Source: Daphnia carinata (taxonomy: Eukaryota > Arthropoda > Branchiopoda > Diplostraca > Daphniidae). From it: a stretch of DNA of 64,000 bases. Both the position numbers and the translations under genes were made by a program. The stretch is taken from positions 1,364,001 to 1,428,000 of the forward strand of contig NC_081338.1 of assembly GCF_022539665.2 (NCBI RefSeq), given 5' to 3'. Position 1 is the stretch's first letter. The number at the start of each line of letters is the position of its first letter. A model generated the notes under the pieces. The model worked only from the letters and a program-made list of their open reading frames with translations, was not told the DNA's origin and made no database searches. This document shows, in pieces, positions 22,249-34,400 of this stretch.

Positions 22249-25005
22249 GTGATACAGTGAGTGTCAATATCTACATTCAAACAGCATCAAATATACGTGT
22301 ATTCAATGTGAATATAGTGTTATAGAATCAGTTTCAATATCTACATTCAAACAGCATCAAATATACGTGTATTCAATGTGAATATAGTGTTATAGAATCA
22401 GTTTCATGATCTACATTCAAACAGTATCAAATATACGTGTATTCAATGTGAATATAGTGTGATACAGTGAGTTTCAATATCTACATTCAAACAGCATCAA
22501 ATATACGTGTATTCAATGTGAATATAGTGTTATAGAATCAGTTTCATGATCTACATTCAAACAGCATCAAATATACGTGTATTCAATGTGAATATAGTAT
22601 GATACAGTGAGTTTCAATATCTACATTCAAACAGCATCAAATATACGTGTATTCAATGTGAATATAGTGTGATACAGTGAGTTTCAATATCTACATTCAA
22701 ACAGCATCAAATATACGTGTATTCAATGTGAATATAGTGTTATAGAATCAGTTTCATATCTACATTCAAACAGCATCAAATATACGTGTATTCAATGTGA
22801 ATATAGTGTGATACAGTGAGTTTCAATATCTACATTCAAACAGCATCAAATATACGTGTATTCAATGTGAATATAGTGTGATACAGTGAGTTTCAATATC
22901 TACATTCAAACAGCATCAAATATACGTGTATTCAATGTGAATATAGTGTTATAGAATCAGTTTCATGATCTACATTCAAACAGCATCAAATATACGTGTA
23001 TTCAATGTGAATATAGTGTGATACAGTGAGTTTCAATATCTACATTCAAACAGCATCAAATATACGTGTATTCAATGTGAATATAGTGTGATACAGTGAG
23101 TTTCAATATCTACATTCAAACAGCATCAAATATACGTGTATTCAATGTGAATATAGTGTTATAGAATCAGTTTCAATATCTACATTCAAACAGCATCAAA
23201 TATACGTGTATTCAATGTGAATATAGTATGATACAGTGAGTTTCAATATCTACATTCAAACAGTATCAAATATACGTGTATTCAATGTGAATATAGTGTG
23301 ATACAGTGAGTTTCAATATCTACATTCAAACAGCATCAAATATACGTGTATTCAATGTGAATATAGTGTTATAGAATCAGTTTCATGATCTACATTCAAA
23401 CAGCATCAAATATACGTGTATTCAATGTGAATATAGTGTTATAGAATCAGTTTCAATATCTACATTCAAACAGCATCAAATATACGTGTATTCAATGTGA
23501 ATATAGTATGATACAGTGAGTTTCAATATCTACATTCAAACAGCATCAAATATACGTGTATTCAATGTGAATATAGTGTGATAGAATGAGTTTCAATATC
23601 TACATTCAAACAGCATCAAATATACGTGTATTCAATGTGAATATAGTGTGATAGAATCAGTTTCATATCTACATTCAAACAGCATCAAATATACGTGTAT
23701 TCAATGTGAATATAGTGTGATACAGTGAGTTTCAATATCTACATTCAAAGTATGATTCAGTGAGTTTCAATATCTACATTCAAACAGCATCAAATATACG
23801 TGTATTCAATGTAAATATAGTATGATACAGTGAGTTTCAATATCTACATTCAAACAGCATCAAATATACGTGTATTCAATGTGAATATAGTATGATACAG
23901 TGAGTTTCAATATCTACATTCAAACAGTATCAAATATACGTGTATTCAATGTGAATATAGTATGATACAGTGAGTTTCAATATCTACATTCAAACAGCAT
24001 CAAATATACGTGTATTCAATGTGAATATAGTGTTATAGAATCAGTTTCATGATCTACATTCAAACAGTATCAAATATACGTGTATTCAATGTTAATATAG
24101 TATGATACAGTGAGTTTCAATATCTACATTCAAACAGCATCAAATATACGTGTATTCAATGTGAATAGTATGATACAGTGAGTTTCATCTACATATCTAC
24201 ATTCAAACATAGTGTTATATCAAATATACGTATCAAATATGTATTCAATGTGAATATAGTATGATACAGTGAGTTTCAATATCTACATTCAAACAGCATC
24301 AAATATACGTGTATTCAATGTGAATATAGTGTTATAGAATCAGTTTCATGATCTACATTCAAACAGTGTCAAATATACGTGTATTCAATGTGAATATAGT
24401 GTTATAGAATCAGTTTCATGATCTACATTCAAACAGTATCAAATATACGTGTATTCAATGTGAATATAGTATGATACAGTGAGTTTCAATATCTACATTC
24501 AAACAGCATCAAATATACGTGTATTCAATGTGAATATAGTGTTATAGAATCAGTTTCATGATCTACATTCAAACAGTATCAAATATACGTGTATTCAATG
24601 TGAATATAGTATGATACAGTGAGTTTCAATATCTACATTCAAACAGCATCAAATATACGTGTATTCAATGTGAATATAGTATGATACCGTGAGTTTCAAT
24701 ATCTACATTCAAACAGCATCAAATATACGTGTATTCAATGTGAATATAGTGTTATAGAATCAGTTTCATGATCTACATTCAAACAGTATCAAATATACGT
24801 GAATTCAATGTGAATATAGTGTTATAGAATCAGTTTCATGATCTACATTCAAACAGTATCAAATATACGTGTATTCAATGTGAATATAGTATGATACAGT
24901 GAGTTTCAATATCTACATTCAAACAGCATAAATATACGTGTATTCAATGTGAATATAGTATGATACAGTGAGTTTCAATATTTACATTCAAACTGAGTTT
25001 ATATC
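22249..25005 (+). repeat. satellite block 1, 70-bp unit
   Basis: Head-to-tail units of 70 bp (about 39 by length). The core is ATCTACATTCAAACAG(C/T)ATC then AAATATACGTGTATTCAATG then TGAATATAG. Two variable linkers recur: a GATACAGTGAGTTTCAAT type and a TATAGAATCAGTTTCATG type. A scrambled unit lies at ~24180-24245 and a truncated one at ~23745-23760. The last units decay at 24980-25005. Confidence 0.97.
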
Positions 25006-25039
25006 TGCATTCTACAGTTCAAAATGTGTTTCCTGTGTC
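25006..25039. other. satellite/Helitron-segment junction
   Basis: Degenerate satellite-like words followed by non-satellite sequence. No clean insertion site is visible. Confidence 0.4.
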
Positions 25040-25599
25040 AAACCCTACTCCAGGTATTTCAATGTCACGCTATTCCTATTCGATCAATGGTAGGAGGGAC
25101 GAAAAAGGGGTAGGCAAAATGTTAAGCCTATCGCTAGTGCCAGTTGTAGTTTTTGCTATTTTTGTGTTATCAATCCTTACACAACCTTTCCGTTGCTATC
25201 TGGTGATGGGTCACGAATGAATCGGCAAACAAACGTTCATTCGTCAGTTGTATAACAGCGTTGATTTAGCATTACGCTAATGAAATCGCAAACGTTTCGG
25301 GTTTAAATCGTACTCATTGAATGAATTCTCCTTCTCATATATGACCAATTTCCGGAATCCACTGTCAATTGCCAATTTTAGTGAGGAGCGTAAACGTTAT
25401 CTGAAACATTACTGCAATAATCAAAAATTAAATGAGAATACTGGATGTTGTTACTTGCTCGATTGTGAACCTTGTTGAAAGATACGACATTCAAGAGCTT
25501 GCAGCTGCATGTAAACACATTGACTGCTCATATGCACATCAGACTTAAGATACGTTTCTCTAGAATGCATAATAGTTCCAGAAGATTTAATGTTTCTGT

Positions 25600-25805
25600 C
25601 GGTAGCCGGTGAAATAGGACTAAAACGAAATAGGACTGGAGAAATAGGACTGCAAATTTCCAGTCCTATTTCTACCGGAGAAATAGGACTGGGAGAAATA
25701 GGACTGACTTTTTAAAACTTTTAGGACAGTCCTATTTCTCCATGCCAGCAGTCCTATTTCTCCTCGGCATCAGTCCTATTTTTCCTTAGAAATAGTCCTA
25801 TTTAT
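25600..25805. repeat. fold-back cluster of GAAATAGGACTG
   Basis: About ten copies of a 12-mer, some with a changed end base: five as GAAATAGGACT(G/A) and five as (C/T)AGTCCTATTT(C/T/A), in the order forward x3, reverse, forward x2, reverse x4. It can fold into several alternative hairpins. It is followed by a TTTTA-repeat tract (25803-25825). Confidence 0.85.
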
Positions 25806-25806
25806 T

Positions 25807-26070
25807 TTATTTTATTTTATTTTGTTCCAATAGGAACGATATACCTCCAATCCGGTAGGCAACATATTGCGTAAGAGCGTCGGCTTATATCCATTTCTCT
25901 TTGTAAAAAGCCGATGGTGTTAACTCATAACTTAAATGGTTCACCAAACATTTATCTTTTATCCTATTTTAATTTAAATTGCAGGGGACCATTAATTATG
26001 TTATATCTAATATAGTTCATTTAATAAAATACTACAACGGCCACACCAGAAATATTTTATTAAATTTTTC
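25807..26070 (+). repeat. dispersed repeat, copy 2
   Basis: Inverted partner of 3845-4090, with the same ordered landmarks and a neighbouring AAATAGTCCTAT word in both copies. It belongs to the insert that interrupts the left arm. No coding content. Confidence 0.75.
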
Positions 26071-26160
26071 CTACTTTTTAGTGCATAAATAACTTTTCCA
26101 GTTGCACTCATGTTGTACTTGCTCATACAACTATCAGCAACGAATAACAAGCAAGTCTTA

Positions 26161-26222
26161 CCATATCGGTAGCGCTCTAACCTGTGACACGGGTAGTCCT
26201 ATGTTCGATTCTCCGTGGTTAC
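26161..26222 (+). tRNA. tRNA-like remnant (possible SINE head)
   Basis: An A-box-like TATCGGTAGCGCTCTAACC and a B-box GTTCGATTC lie 30-35 bp apart, followed by a CCGTGGTTACA 3' arm. The anticodon arm is imperfect and the 5' acceptor strand does not pair with the 3' arm, so a functional tRNA is unlikely. A tRNA-derived SINE fragment or tRNA pseudogene is the better reading. Confidence 0.35.
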
Positions 26223-26299
26223 ATTTCTTCTGAGGTTTTTAATAATTCTTCTATGCTACACCAGTTCACCATTCAGTGTTTCACCATTCAGCGTTCAGA

Positions 26300-29040
26300 T
26301 TAAGCCACCGTCTTCTTTTAATTTTAACAATAGCCAAGGAGTGAAAGAAATATAGTAACGCATGTTAAATTAGAACTGAAATGATCAACGCAGAGCCCTT
26401 TCATCCGGCAGACGTTAAAAAAAATGTTGTTGGTTGAAAGTAGTACTTGGTGAATGGTATAATTTGCATATTTCAATGAGCTACTTGTTGACAAATAAGC
26501 ACTGAAAGCTTCATGACATATGAGACTGGTTGAGTGCTTTGCGCGTGTGAGCTTCACATTTGTTGTAGTTTAGTTGTGGTTTAAATTAGCTTAGGCATCA
26601 TTTTGGGCGAGCACGACGTCAAAGAAAACTGTAGTCACCTGGTTGAAAACGCAGCTCTTATCTTCGAAAATTGCAAATGGAGTGTGCCTGTGAAAATTGC
26701 AGCATGCAAGTCAACAAATTCTTCATCTGTAAACATGAGAAAATTTGCGGTCTTCAAATTAAGAAACGGTATGTTTTTTTAAACGCAAACAACAGCCAAA
26801 ACGGTAAACCAAAACCACAAGTTATGTTGAAAAAGAACTGAAGCAAAAGTGTATATCCCCTTAACCTGGATGGGTTGAAAACGTTAAACGCCGTTGTTTG
26901 AGAGTGGTGGAACTCGCTGTATGCCAACATCTGCACGCTTCAGTGTGGCACCTGTTAACAAATAACTACTGAAAGCTTTGAATAAACCGTGACTTGTTGA
27001 ATGCTTGTCACCTGTGAGTTTGGTATTTCTTGTAGTCCATCAGCAGTCCATTCTCGAGTAGCTCTTCAGTTTCAAAGTTGCAAATGAAGTCGGCCTGTAA
27101 AATTTGCAGAATACAAACCAATGAATGCTTCATCTGTAAACGTGAGAAAATTTGTGATCTTCAAATAAAGAAGCCACAATGTCTTTATGTAAACGCATAC
27201 TAACAGCCAAAATTGGTAAACAAAAGAACCAACACATTTTAAAATACAATTGATGTGGAAATGAAGAGCCCATCACCTGAAATGTGTGGGAAAAGTTACA
27301 CACCATAGGTTAAGAGTGGTAGGACTTGTTGAACCTCAACATCTGCCCGTATCGATGAGGTATCTAATTACAAATAAACATTGAAAGATTTACTTCAAAC
27401 GTTACTTATCGAGTGCTGTCTACTTAAAAGGATGATATTTCTTTTAGTGTACCAGCAGTCCATCCTAGCCTAGCTTTTCCCTCTCGGAGTTGCAAATGAA
27501 GCGTGTCTGCTAAATTTGCAGATTGCAATTCAATGGAATGCTTGTAAACGGGAAAATGTGAGGTTTTTCGATAAAGCCACAGTCTGTTTGTAAATTAAGA
27601 CAGCAAAGCAGTGCAAAAAACATAAATGCACGTTAAAATAGAACTGAAGCAAAAAATGCTAAGCCCTTTCACCCGGAAGGTGTTGAAAAAAGCTGGATTC
27701 TGAGAGTATTACTTGTTGAGTACTTTAAACGTGAATGTTTGAATGAGCTACCTGTTGACAAATAAATCCCGAGAGCTTTAAGTCGTATGCGACTGGTTCA
27801 CCGGTTCAAAGCACTAAACCAGTCGCTCGATAATAGTTTTTCTTTCCGTCTGAGCAAACTAAACTCCTACTGAACTACAACGGAAAAACTATTATCACGT
27901 GGTTAAAAGTGTTATTATACCAGGTTGAACACGCGTTCTAAAGAAATGTGCTAACAGAAATTGGTCACCCTAGTCAGTTATTAACAGCTGAATATGCAGA
28001 GCCCTTTCGTCTGGAAGATGTTGAAAAAGTTAAACGCCGTTGGTTTAGAGTGGTGGAGTTTGTCGAATGCCCGCTTCAATGGGGCCCTTGTTGACAAATA
28101 ATCACTGAAAGCTTTAAATAAAACTTGACTTGTTGAATGCTTCATACCTGTGCGTTTGGTATTTCTTTTGATTGATCAGCAGCCCATCCTCGCGTAGTAG
28201 TTCACTTTCAAAGTGGCAAATAAAATGTGCCTGAGAAATTTGCAGAATGAAAGTAAGAGAATACTTCCTGTAAATATTGAAAAATTTGGGTAATTCAGTT
28301 GAAGCCAAACTGTCTTTTTGAAAACGTAAACAACGGTCAATTTGTTTACCAAAACATAAACACGTGTTGAATAAGAACTGAAGTGGTGGTGCAGAGCCAG
28401 TTCAACTGGAACAGGGTGACAAAGCTAAATACTGCATGTTGTGGGTGGTGGTTCTTGTTGAATGCTAATATCTGCAGGTTTGATGAGGTACCTGTTGAGA
28501 AATAAAAATTGAATGCTTTAAATCAAACATGTCATGCTATGCTTATTACATAAAATATAACTTACCGAGTGCTGTTCACCTATGAGGTTCACATTGCTTT
28601 TAGTTGACCAGATGTAAGCGGGAAGAAATTTGTGATCTTCAGATGAAGCCATTGTCTTTCTGTGAATGTAAGCAAAAGCCAATTAGTCAAAGACACATTT
28701 TAAAATAACTTTGAGGTAGAAATGCAGAGCCCTTTCAATTGTATGAGGTTGAAAAAATCAAACACAGTTAATTTGGGGGTGATGAATATAGTTGAACGCT
28801 ACCATCTGCAAGTGAGTCATGCTGATTTGAATGTAAAATGTTACCTATTTAAATGTGGAGGAAGAGGATAAAATTTTTCACAGCAATATATATATCCAGA
28901 GGCTTTCTTTTCGGCGAGCTGGGAGACATTCAACCATACTATTGTCCAATAAATTATCACCTGTTCAAATGAAAATCACGTTAAAAAATAAGAAATGTAG
29001 AATGTTTGAAAGAAATGTGTTACAAGAAATAGCTTATCCC
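26300..29040 (-). repeat. ~400-bp long-period tandem repeat, left arm
   Basis: Diverged units of roughly 340-475 bp. The marker TTGACAAATAA followed by TGAAAGCTTT recurs near 26475, 26949, 27361, 27747, 28087 and 28490. Each unit also contains a TTTGGTATTTCTT, CAGTCCATCCTCGCGTAG and AATTTGCAGA(A/T)TGCAA series. The same unit occurs in the opposite orientation at 38150-41340. Confidence 0.75.
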
Positions 29041-29960
29041 AGTTAAAATATGACAGCAGGACGTTTTTGTGTACAATGAGTTGGCTGAATGTCGGCTCAA
29101 TTTCGTCTGACGACAATGTGTCAACGATGGTGGAAACGGATAGAAAAATGCGGTGGTTTGGAATGACTAATTAAAGGGAAAACGGGAAAAGGCAAAAGGG
29201 TAAGCCGAGCCGGCGGCAGGTCGAACTTTTCTCAGGTATTCGGAACCTTTTCGAAGGTAGTCGAACCTAAATAAAATAAAACTAATGCGGCTCAAGGAAT
29301 GCTTCAAATTTGATAAATTCGTGTGATTATGAAGAAGCCACACTGCCTTTTAGTAAACAGAAACAATACTGAAATGGAAGTGCAGAGCCTGTTCACTTGG
29401 AATGTTAACAAAGTTCAACACTGGTGGTTATGGATGGTTGTTGTTGTTGTATGCTAATACCTGCAGGTTTCCTGAAGTACCTGTTGACAAATAAATATTG
29501 AAAGGTTAGAATCATACACGTCTTGCTAAGCTTTATGTTAAACATTAGTTATCGAGTGTTGATACCAATGAGGTGACATTGCTTTCAGTTGCTCAGATGT
29601 AAGAGAAAATCTGTGATCTTCAGCTGTAGCCACTATCTTTCTCTAAATGTAAAAGGCAGCCAATTTGTCAACTGAAGCATCGATACATTTTAAAATAGAA
29701 TTAAAATAAGGAGGCAGAGCACTTTCAATTGGACGTTGTTGGAAAAGTTGAACAAAATAACTTGAGGGTGATGAACTACTTACTTTGCAAATGAGTCATA
29801 AATATTTGAATGTATCATGTTGACCTATTAAAATGTGCAGGAAAGGAATACATTTCTTCACTGCAATACATCAAATACGGCTTTATTGAATTTAGCGATG
29901 ATATTAACCATCTACATTAAAACACACTACTACTGTCCAATAAATTAATATGTTCATCAT
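28360..29960. repeat. ~620-bp direct duplication
   Basis: 28360-28980 and 29330-29960 share an ordered series (GCAGAGCC, GCTAATA(T/C)CTGCAGGTTT, CAGATGTAAG, CACTGTCTTTCT-like, ACTGTCCAATAAATTA) in the same orientation, about 970 bp apart, well diverged. Confidence 0.65.
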
Positions 29961-30004
29961 AAAGTAAAAATTAGGTTGCAAATCAGATATGCAGATTTTT
30001 ATAA

Positions 30005-33000
30005 ATTTCATGATCTATATTCAAACAGTATCAAATATACGTGTATTCAATGTGAATATAGTATGATACAGTGAGTTTCAATATCTACATTCAAACAGCA
30101 TCAAATATACGTGTATTCAATGTGAATATAGTATGATACAGTGAGTTTCAATATCTACATTCAAACAGTATCAAATATACGTGTATTCAATGTGAATATA
30201 GTGTTATAGAATCAGTTTCATGATCTACATTCAAACAGCATCAAATATACGTGTATTCAATGTGAATATAGTGTTATAGAATCAGTTTCATGATCTATAT
30301 TCAAACAGTATCAAATATACGTGTATTCAATGTGAATATAGTATGATACAGTGAGTTTCAATATCTACATTCAAACAGCATCAAATATACGTGTATTCAA
30401 TGTGAATATAGTATGATACAGTGAGTTTCAATATCTACATTCAAACAGCATCAAATATACGTGTATTCAATGTGAATATAGTATGATATAGTGAGTTTCA
30501 ATATCTACATTCAAACAGCATCAAATATACGTGTATTCAATGTGAATATAGTATGATAGAGTGAGTTTCAATATCTACATTCAAACAGCATCAAATATAC
30601 GTGTATTCAATGTGAATATAGTGTTATAGAATCAGTTTCATGATCTACATTCAAACAGTATCAAATATACGTGTATTCAATGTGAATATAGTGTTATAGA
30701 ATCAGTTTCAATATCTACATTCAAACAGCATCAAATATACGTGTATTCAATGTGAATATAGTGTTATAGAATCAGTTTCATGATCTACATTCAAACAGTA
30801 TCAAATATACGTGTATTCAATGTGAATATAGTGTTATAGAATCAGTTTCATATCTACATTCAAACAGCATCAAATATACGTGTATTCAATGTGAATATAG
30901 TGTGATACAATCAGTTTCAATATCTACATTCAAACAGCATCAAATATACGTGTATTCAATGTGAATATAGTGTTATAGAATCAGTTTCATGATCTACATT
31001 CAAACAGTATCAAATATACGTGTATTCAATGTGAATATAGTATGATACAGTGAGTTTCAATATCTACATTCAAACAGCATCAAATATACGTGTATTCAAT
31101 GTGAATATAGTGTTATAGAATCAGTTTCAATGATCTACATTCAAACAGTATCAAATATACGTGTATTCAATGTGAATATAGTATGATACAGTGAGTTTCA
31201 ATATCTACATTCAAACAGCATCAAATATACGTGTATTCAATGTGAATATAGTGTTATAGAATCAGTTTCATGATCTACATTCAAACAGTATCAAATATAC
31301 GTGTATTCAATGTGAATATAGTATGACACGGTGAGTTTCAATATCTACATTCAAACAGCATCAAATATACGTGTATTCAATGTGAATATAGTGTTATACA
31401 ATCAGTTTCATGATCTACATTCAAACAGTATCAAATATACGTGTATTCAATGTGAATATAGTGTTATAGAATCAGTTTCATGATCTACATTCAAACAGTA
31501 TCAAATATACGTGTATTCAATGTGAATATAGTGTTATAGAATCAGTTTCATGATCTACATTCAAACAGTATCAAATATACGTGTATTCAATGTGAATATA
31601 GTATGATACAGTGAGTTTCAATATCTACATTCAAACAGCATCAAATATACGTGTATTCAATGTGAATATAGTATGATACAGTGAGTTTCAATATCTACAT
31701 TCAAACAGCATCAAATATACGTGTATTCAATGTGAATATATATCTACATTACAGATAGTATAGAATCAGTGAGTTTCAATATCTACATTCAAACAGCATC
31801 AAATATACGTGTATTCAATGTGAATATAGTGTTATAGAATCAGTTTCAATATCTACATTCAAACAGCATCAAATATACGTGTATTCAATGTGAATATAGT
31901 GTTATACAATGAGTTTCAATATCTACATTCAAACAGCATCAAATATACGTGTATTCAATGTGAATATAGTATGATACAATCAGTTTCAATATCTACATTC
32001 AAACAGTATCAAATATACGTGTATTCAATGTGAATAAAATGTGATAGAATGAGTTTCAATATCTACATTCAAACAGTATCAAATATACGTGTATTCAATG
32101 TGAATATAGTATGATAGAGTGAGTTTCAATATCTACATTCAAACAGCATCAAATATACGTGTATTCAATGTGAATATAGTATGACACGGTGAGTTTCAAT
32201 ATCTACATTCAAACAGTATCAAATATACGTGTATTCAATGTGAATATAGTATGATACAGTGAGTTTCAATATCTACATTCAAACAGCATCAAATATACGT
32301 GTATTCAATGTGAATATAGTGTTATAGAATCAGTTTCATGATCTACATTCAAACAGTATCAAATATACGTGTATTCAATGTGAATATAGTATGATACAGT
32401 GAGTTTCAATATCTACATTCAAACAGCATCAAATATACGTGTATTCAATGTGAATATAGTGTTATAGAATCAGTTTCAATGATCTACATTCAAACAGTAT
32501 CAAATATACGTGTATTCAATGTGAATATAGTGTTATAGAATCAGTTTCATGATCTACATTCAAACAGTATCAAATATACGTGTATTCAATGTGAATATAG
32601 TGTTATAGAATCAGTTTCAATATCTACATTCAAACAGTATCAAATATACGTGTATTCAATGTGAATATAGTATGACACGGTGAGTTTCAATATCTACATT
32701 CAAACAGCATCAAATATACGTGTATTCAATGTGAATATAGTGTTATAGAATCAGTTTCATGATCTATATTCAGACAGTATCAAATATACGTGTATTCAAT
32801 GTGAATATAGTGTTATAGAATCAGTTTCAATATCTACATTCAAACAGTATCAAATATACGTGTATTCAATGTGAATATAGTGTTATAGAATGAGTTTCAT
32901 GATCTACATTCAAACAGTATCAAATATACGTGTATTCAATGTGAATATAGTATTATAGAATCAGTTTCATGATCTACATTCAAACAGCATCAAATATACG

Positions 33001-33479
33001 TGTATTCAATGTGAATATAGTGTTATAGAATCAGTTTCATGATCTACATTCAAACAGTATCAAATATACGTGTATTCAATGTGAATATAGTATGATACAG
33101 TGAGTTTCAATATCTACATTCAAACAGCATCAAATATACGTGTATTCAATGTGAATATAGTGTTATAGAATCAGTTTCATGATCTACATTCAAACAGTAT
33201 CAAATATACGTGTATTCAATGTTAATATAGTATGATACAGTGAGTTTCAATATCTACATTCAAACAGCATCAAATATACGTGTATTCAATGTGAATATAG
33301 TATGATACAGTGAGTTTCAATATCTACATTCAAACAGCATCAAATATACGTGTATTCAATGTGAATATAGTGTTATAGAATCAGTTTCATGATCTACATT
33401 CAAACAGTATCAAATATACGTGTATTCAATGTGAATATAGTGTTATAGAATCAGTTTCATGATCTATATTCAAACAGTA
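30005..33479 (+). repeat. satellite block 2, 70-bp unit
   Basis: About 50 units of the same satellite in the same orientation as block 1. The TATAGAATC/TCATG linker is commoner here. A rare GTATGACACGGTGAG linker occurs near 31318, 32187 and 32667. A scrambled unit lies at ~31735-31770. The block runs directly into a gap. Confidence 0.97.
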
Positions 33480-33579
33480 NNNNNNNNNNNNNNNNNNNNN
33501 NNNNNNNNNNNNNNNNNNNNNNNNNNNNNNNNNNNNNNNNNNNNNNNNNNNNNNNNNNNNNNNNNNNNNNNNNNNNNNN
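33480..33579. other. assembly gap, exactly 100 N
   Basis: Satellite on the left and Helitron coding sequence on the right. The Helitron 5' end and its insertion point must be within the missing sequence. Confidence 0.98.
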
Positions 33580-34400
33580 AAATCCACCATTAGAAGCCGT
33601 TGATGGTAACGACCCGTTGTTGGAAGAACCAGAACCGGAACCAGACGAGCAAATTGATAACGACGAAAATGATCCACAGCGATTGAATCGTGGCGGAGGA
33701 AAACGGAAGAGGTGACGCAGTGTGAATTTTACGGCTTTCTGATATCGATTAGGAATTACTTTAACAACGTCTTGGCCGGCGGACCACTCTTCAGCAATGG
33801 TTGGTAGATTCTTACGTCAAAAATTGAAGCCAACCGCGTGAAGTACATCCGCGAACATCAGGCAGAACTTCACGTGGCTCAATACGATGGTCTCTTGGAC
33901 GACATAAACAATCGTGCAGAACGAGACAACTTGACGGTCGGATCATTTCACGTTCTACCATCGAGGTTTCATCGGTAGTCCAAGAGCGATGGAAACAAGC
34001 GTACCAAGATGCAATGGCTATCTGCGGAAAATTTGGCAAACCCATATTTTTCTTGACGTTCACCTACAGCCCCAAGTGGAAAGAGATCACGGCCAACATT
34101 CCCAGTCATCTGACGTCGTCTGATCGACCCGATATAGTAACAAGTATTTCGACAAAGATGATTGAGTTGGTCAACGACATTGAAAAGCGCCAGGTGTTGG
34201 GATTTGCAACTGCACGGATACACGTCGTTGAATTTCAAAAGCGAGGATTGCCCCACTGCACCATGCTTATTTGGATCGACAAGCGTGACGCCCGCTACGG
34301 CAGAAGATGTCGATGCAACTATCAGCGCAGAAATTCCAGAAAGAACTACGCATCGAGACTGTATAAAATCGTCATGGCCCACATGGATGTGGGTTAATCA
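33580..34400 (+). pseudogene. Helitron N-terminal and Rep (HUH) region, broken
   Basis: Translations in shifting frames give the Helitron-like N-terminal domain (FNNVLAGGPLF; KIEANRVKYIREHQAEL) and the start of Rep ([32 protein letters not shown]). A stop falls near 33808 and frames change near 33975 and 34300-34390. The catalytic HUH motif reads PHCTML where Helitron Reps normally have PHAHML-like H-x-H, so the second metal-binding His is lost. Rep would nick and join DNA during rolling-circle transposition. This copy probably cannot. Confidence 0.8.

Larger units (their letters stand above)
25040..29290 (-). mobile_element. inverted, end-truncated Helitron-derived segment (left arm)
   Basis: Diverged reverse complement of ~37880-42120, the interior of the non-autonomous Helitron. 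Anchor pairs are 25085-25125 with 42055-42095, 25250-25290 with 41880-41915, 25400-25475 with 41695-41775, 25555-25592 with 41570-41612, and 29060-29135 with 38075-38150. Neither the CTAG hairpin end nor the TCTACTC start is found, so both termini are missing. Insertions at 25600-26230 are absent from the partner. There is no coding potential. Confidence 0.75.

Noticed and set aside
22062..22325. Open frames crossing the N run
   Set aside because: Translation through unknown bases; meaningless.
26324..26557. 77-codon minus-strand frame
   Set aside because: Lies in the ~400-bp tandem repeat and is not kept open in sister units.
22249..33479. Regular repeats resembling a CRISPR array
   Set aside because: The whole 70-bp unit repeats, with no unique spacers, in eukaryotic DNA without cas genes. 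It is a tandem satellite.
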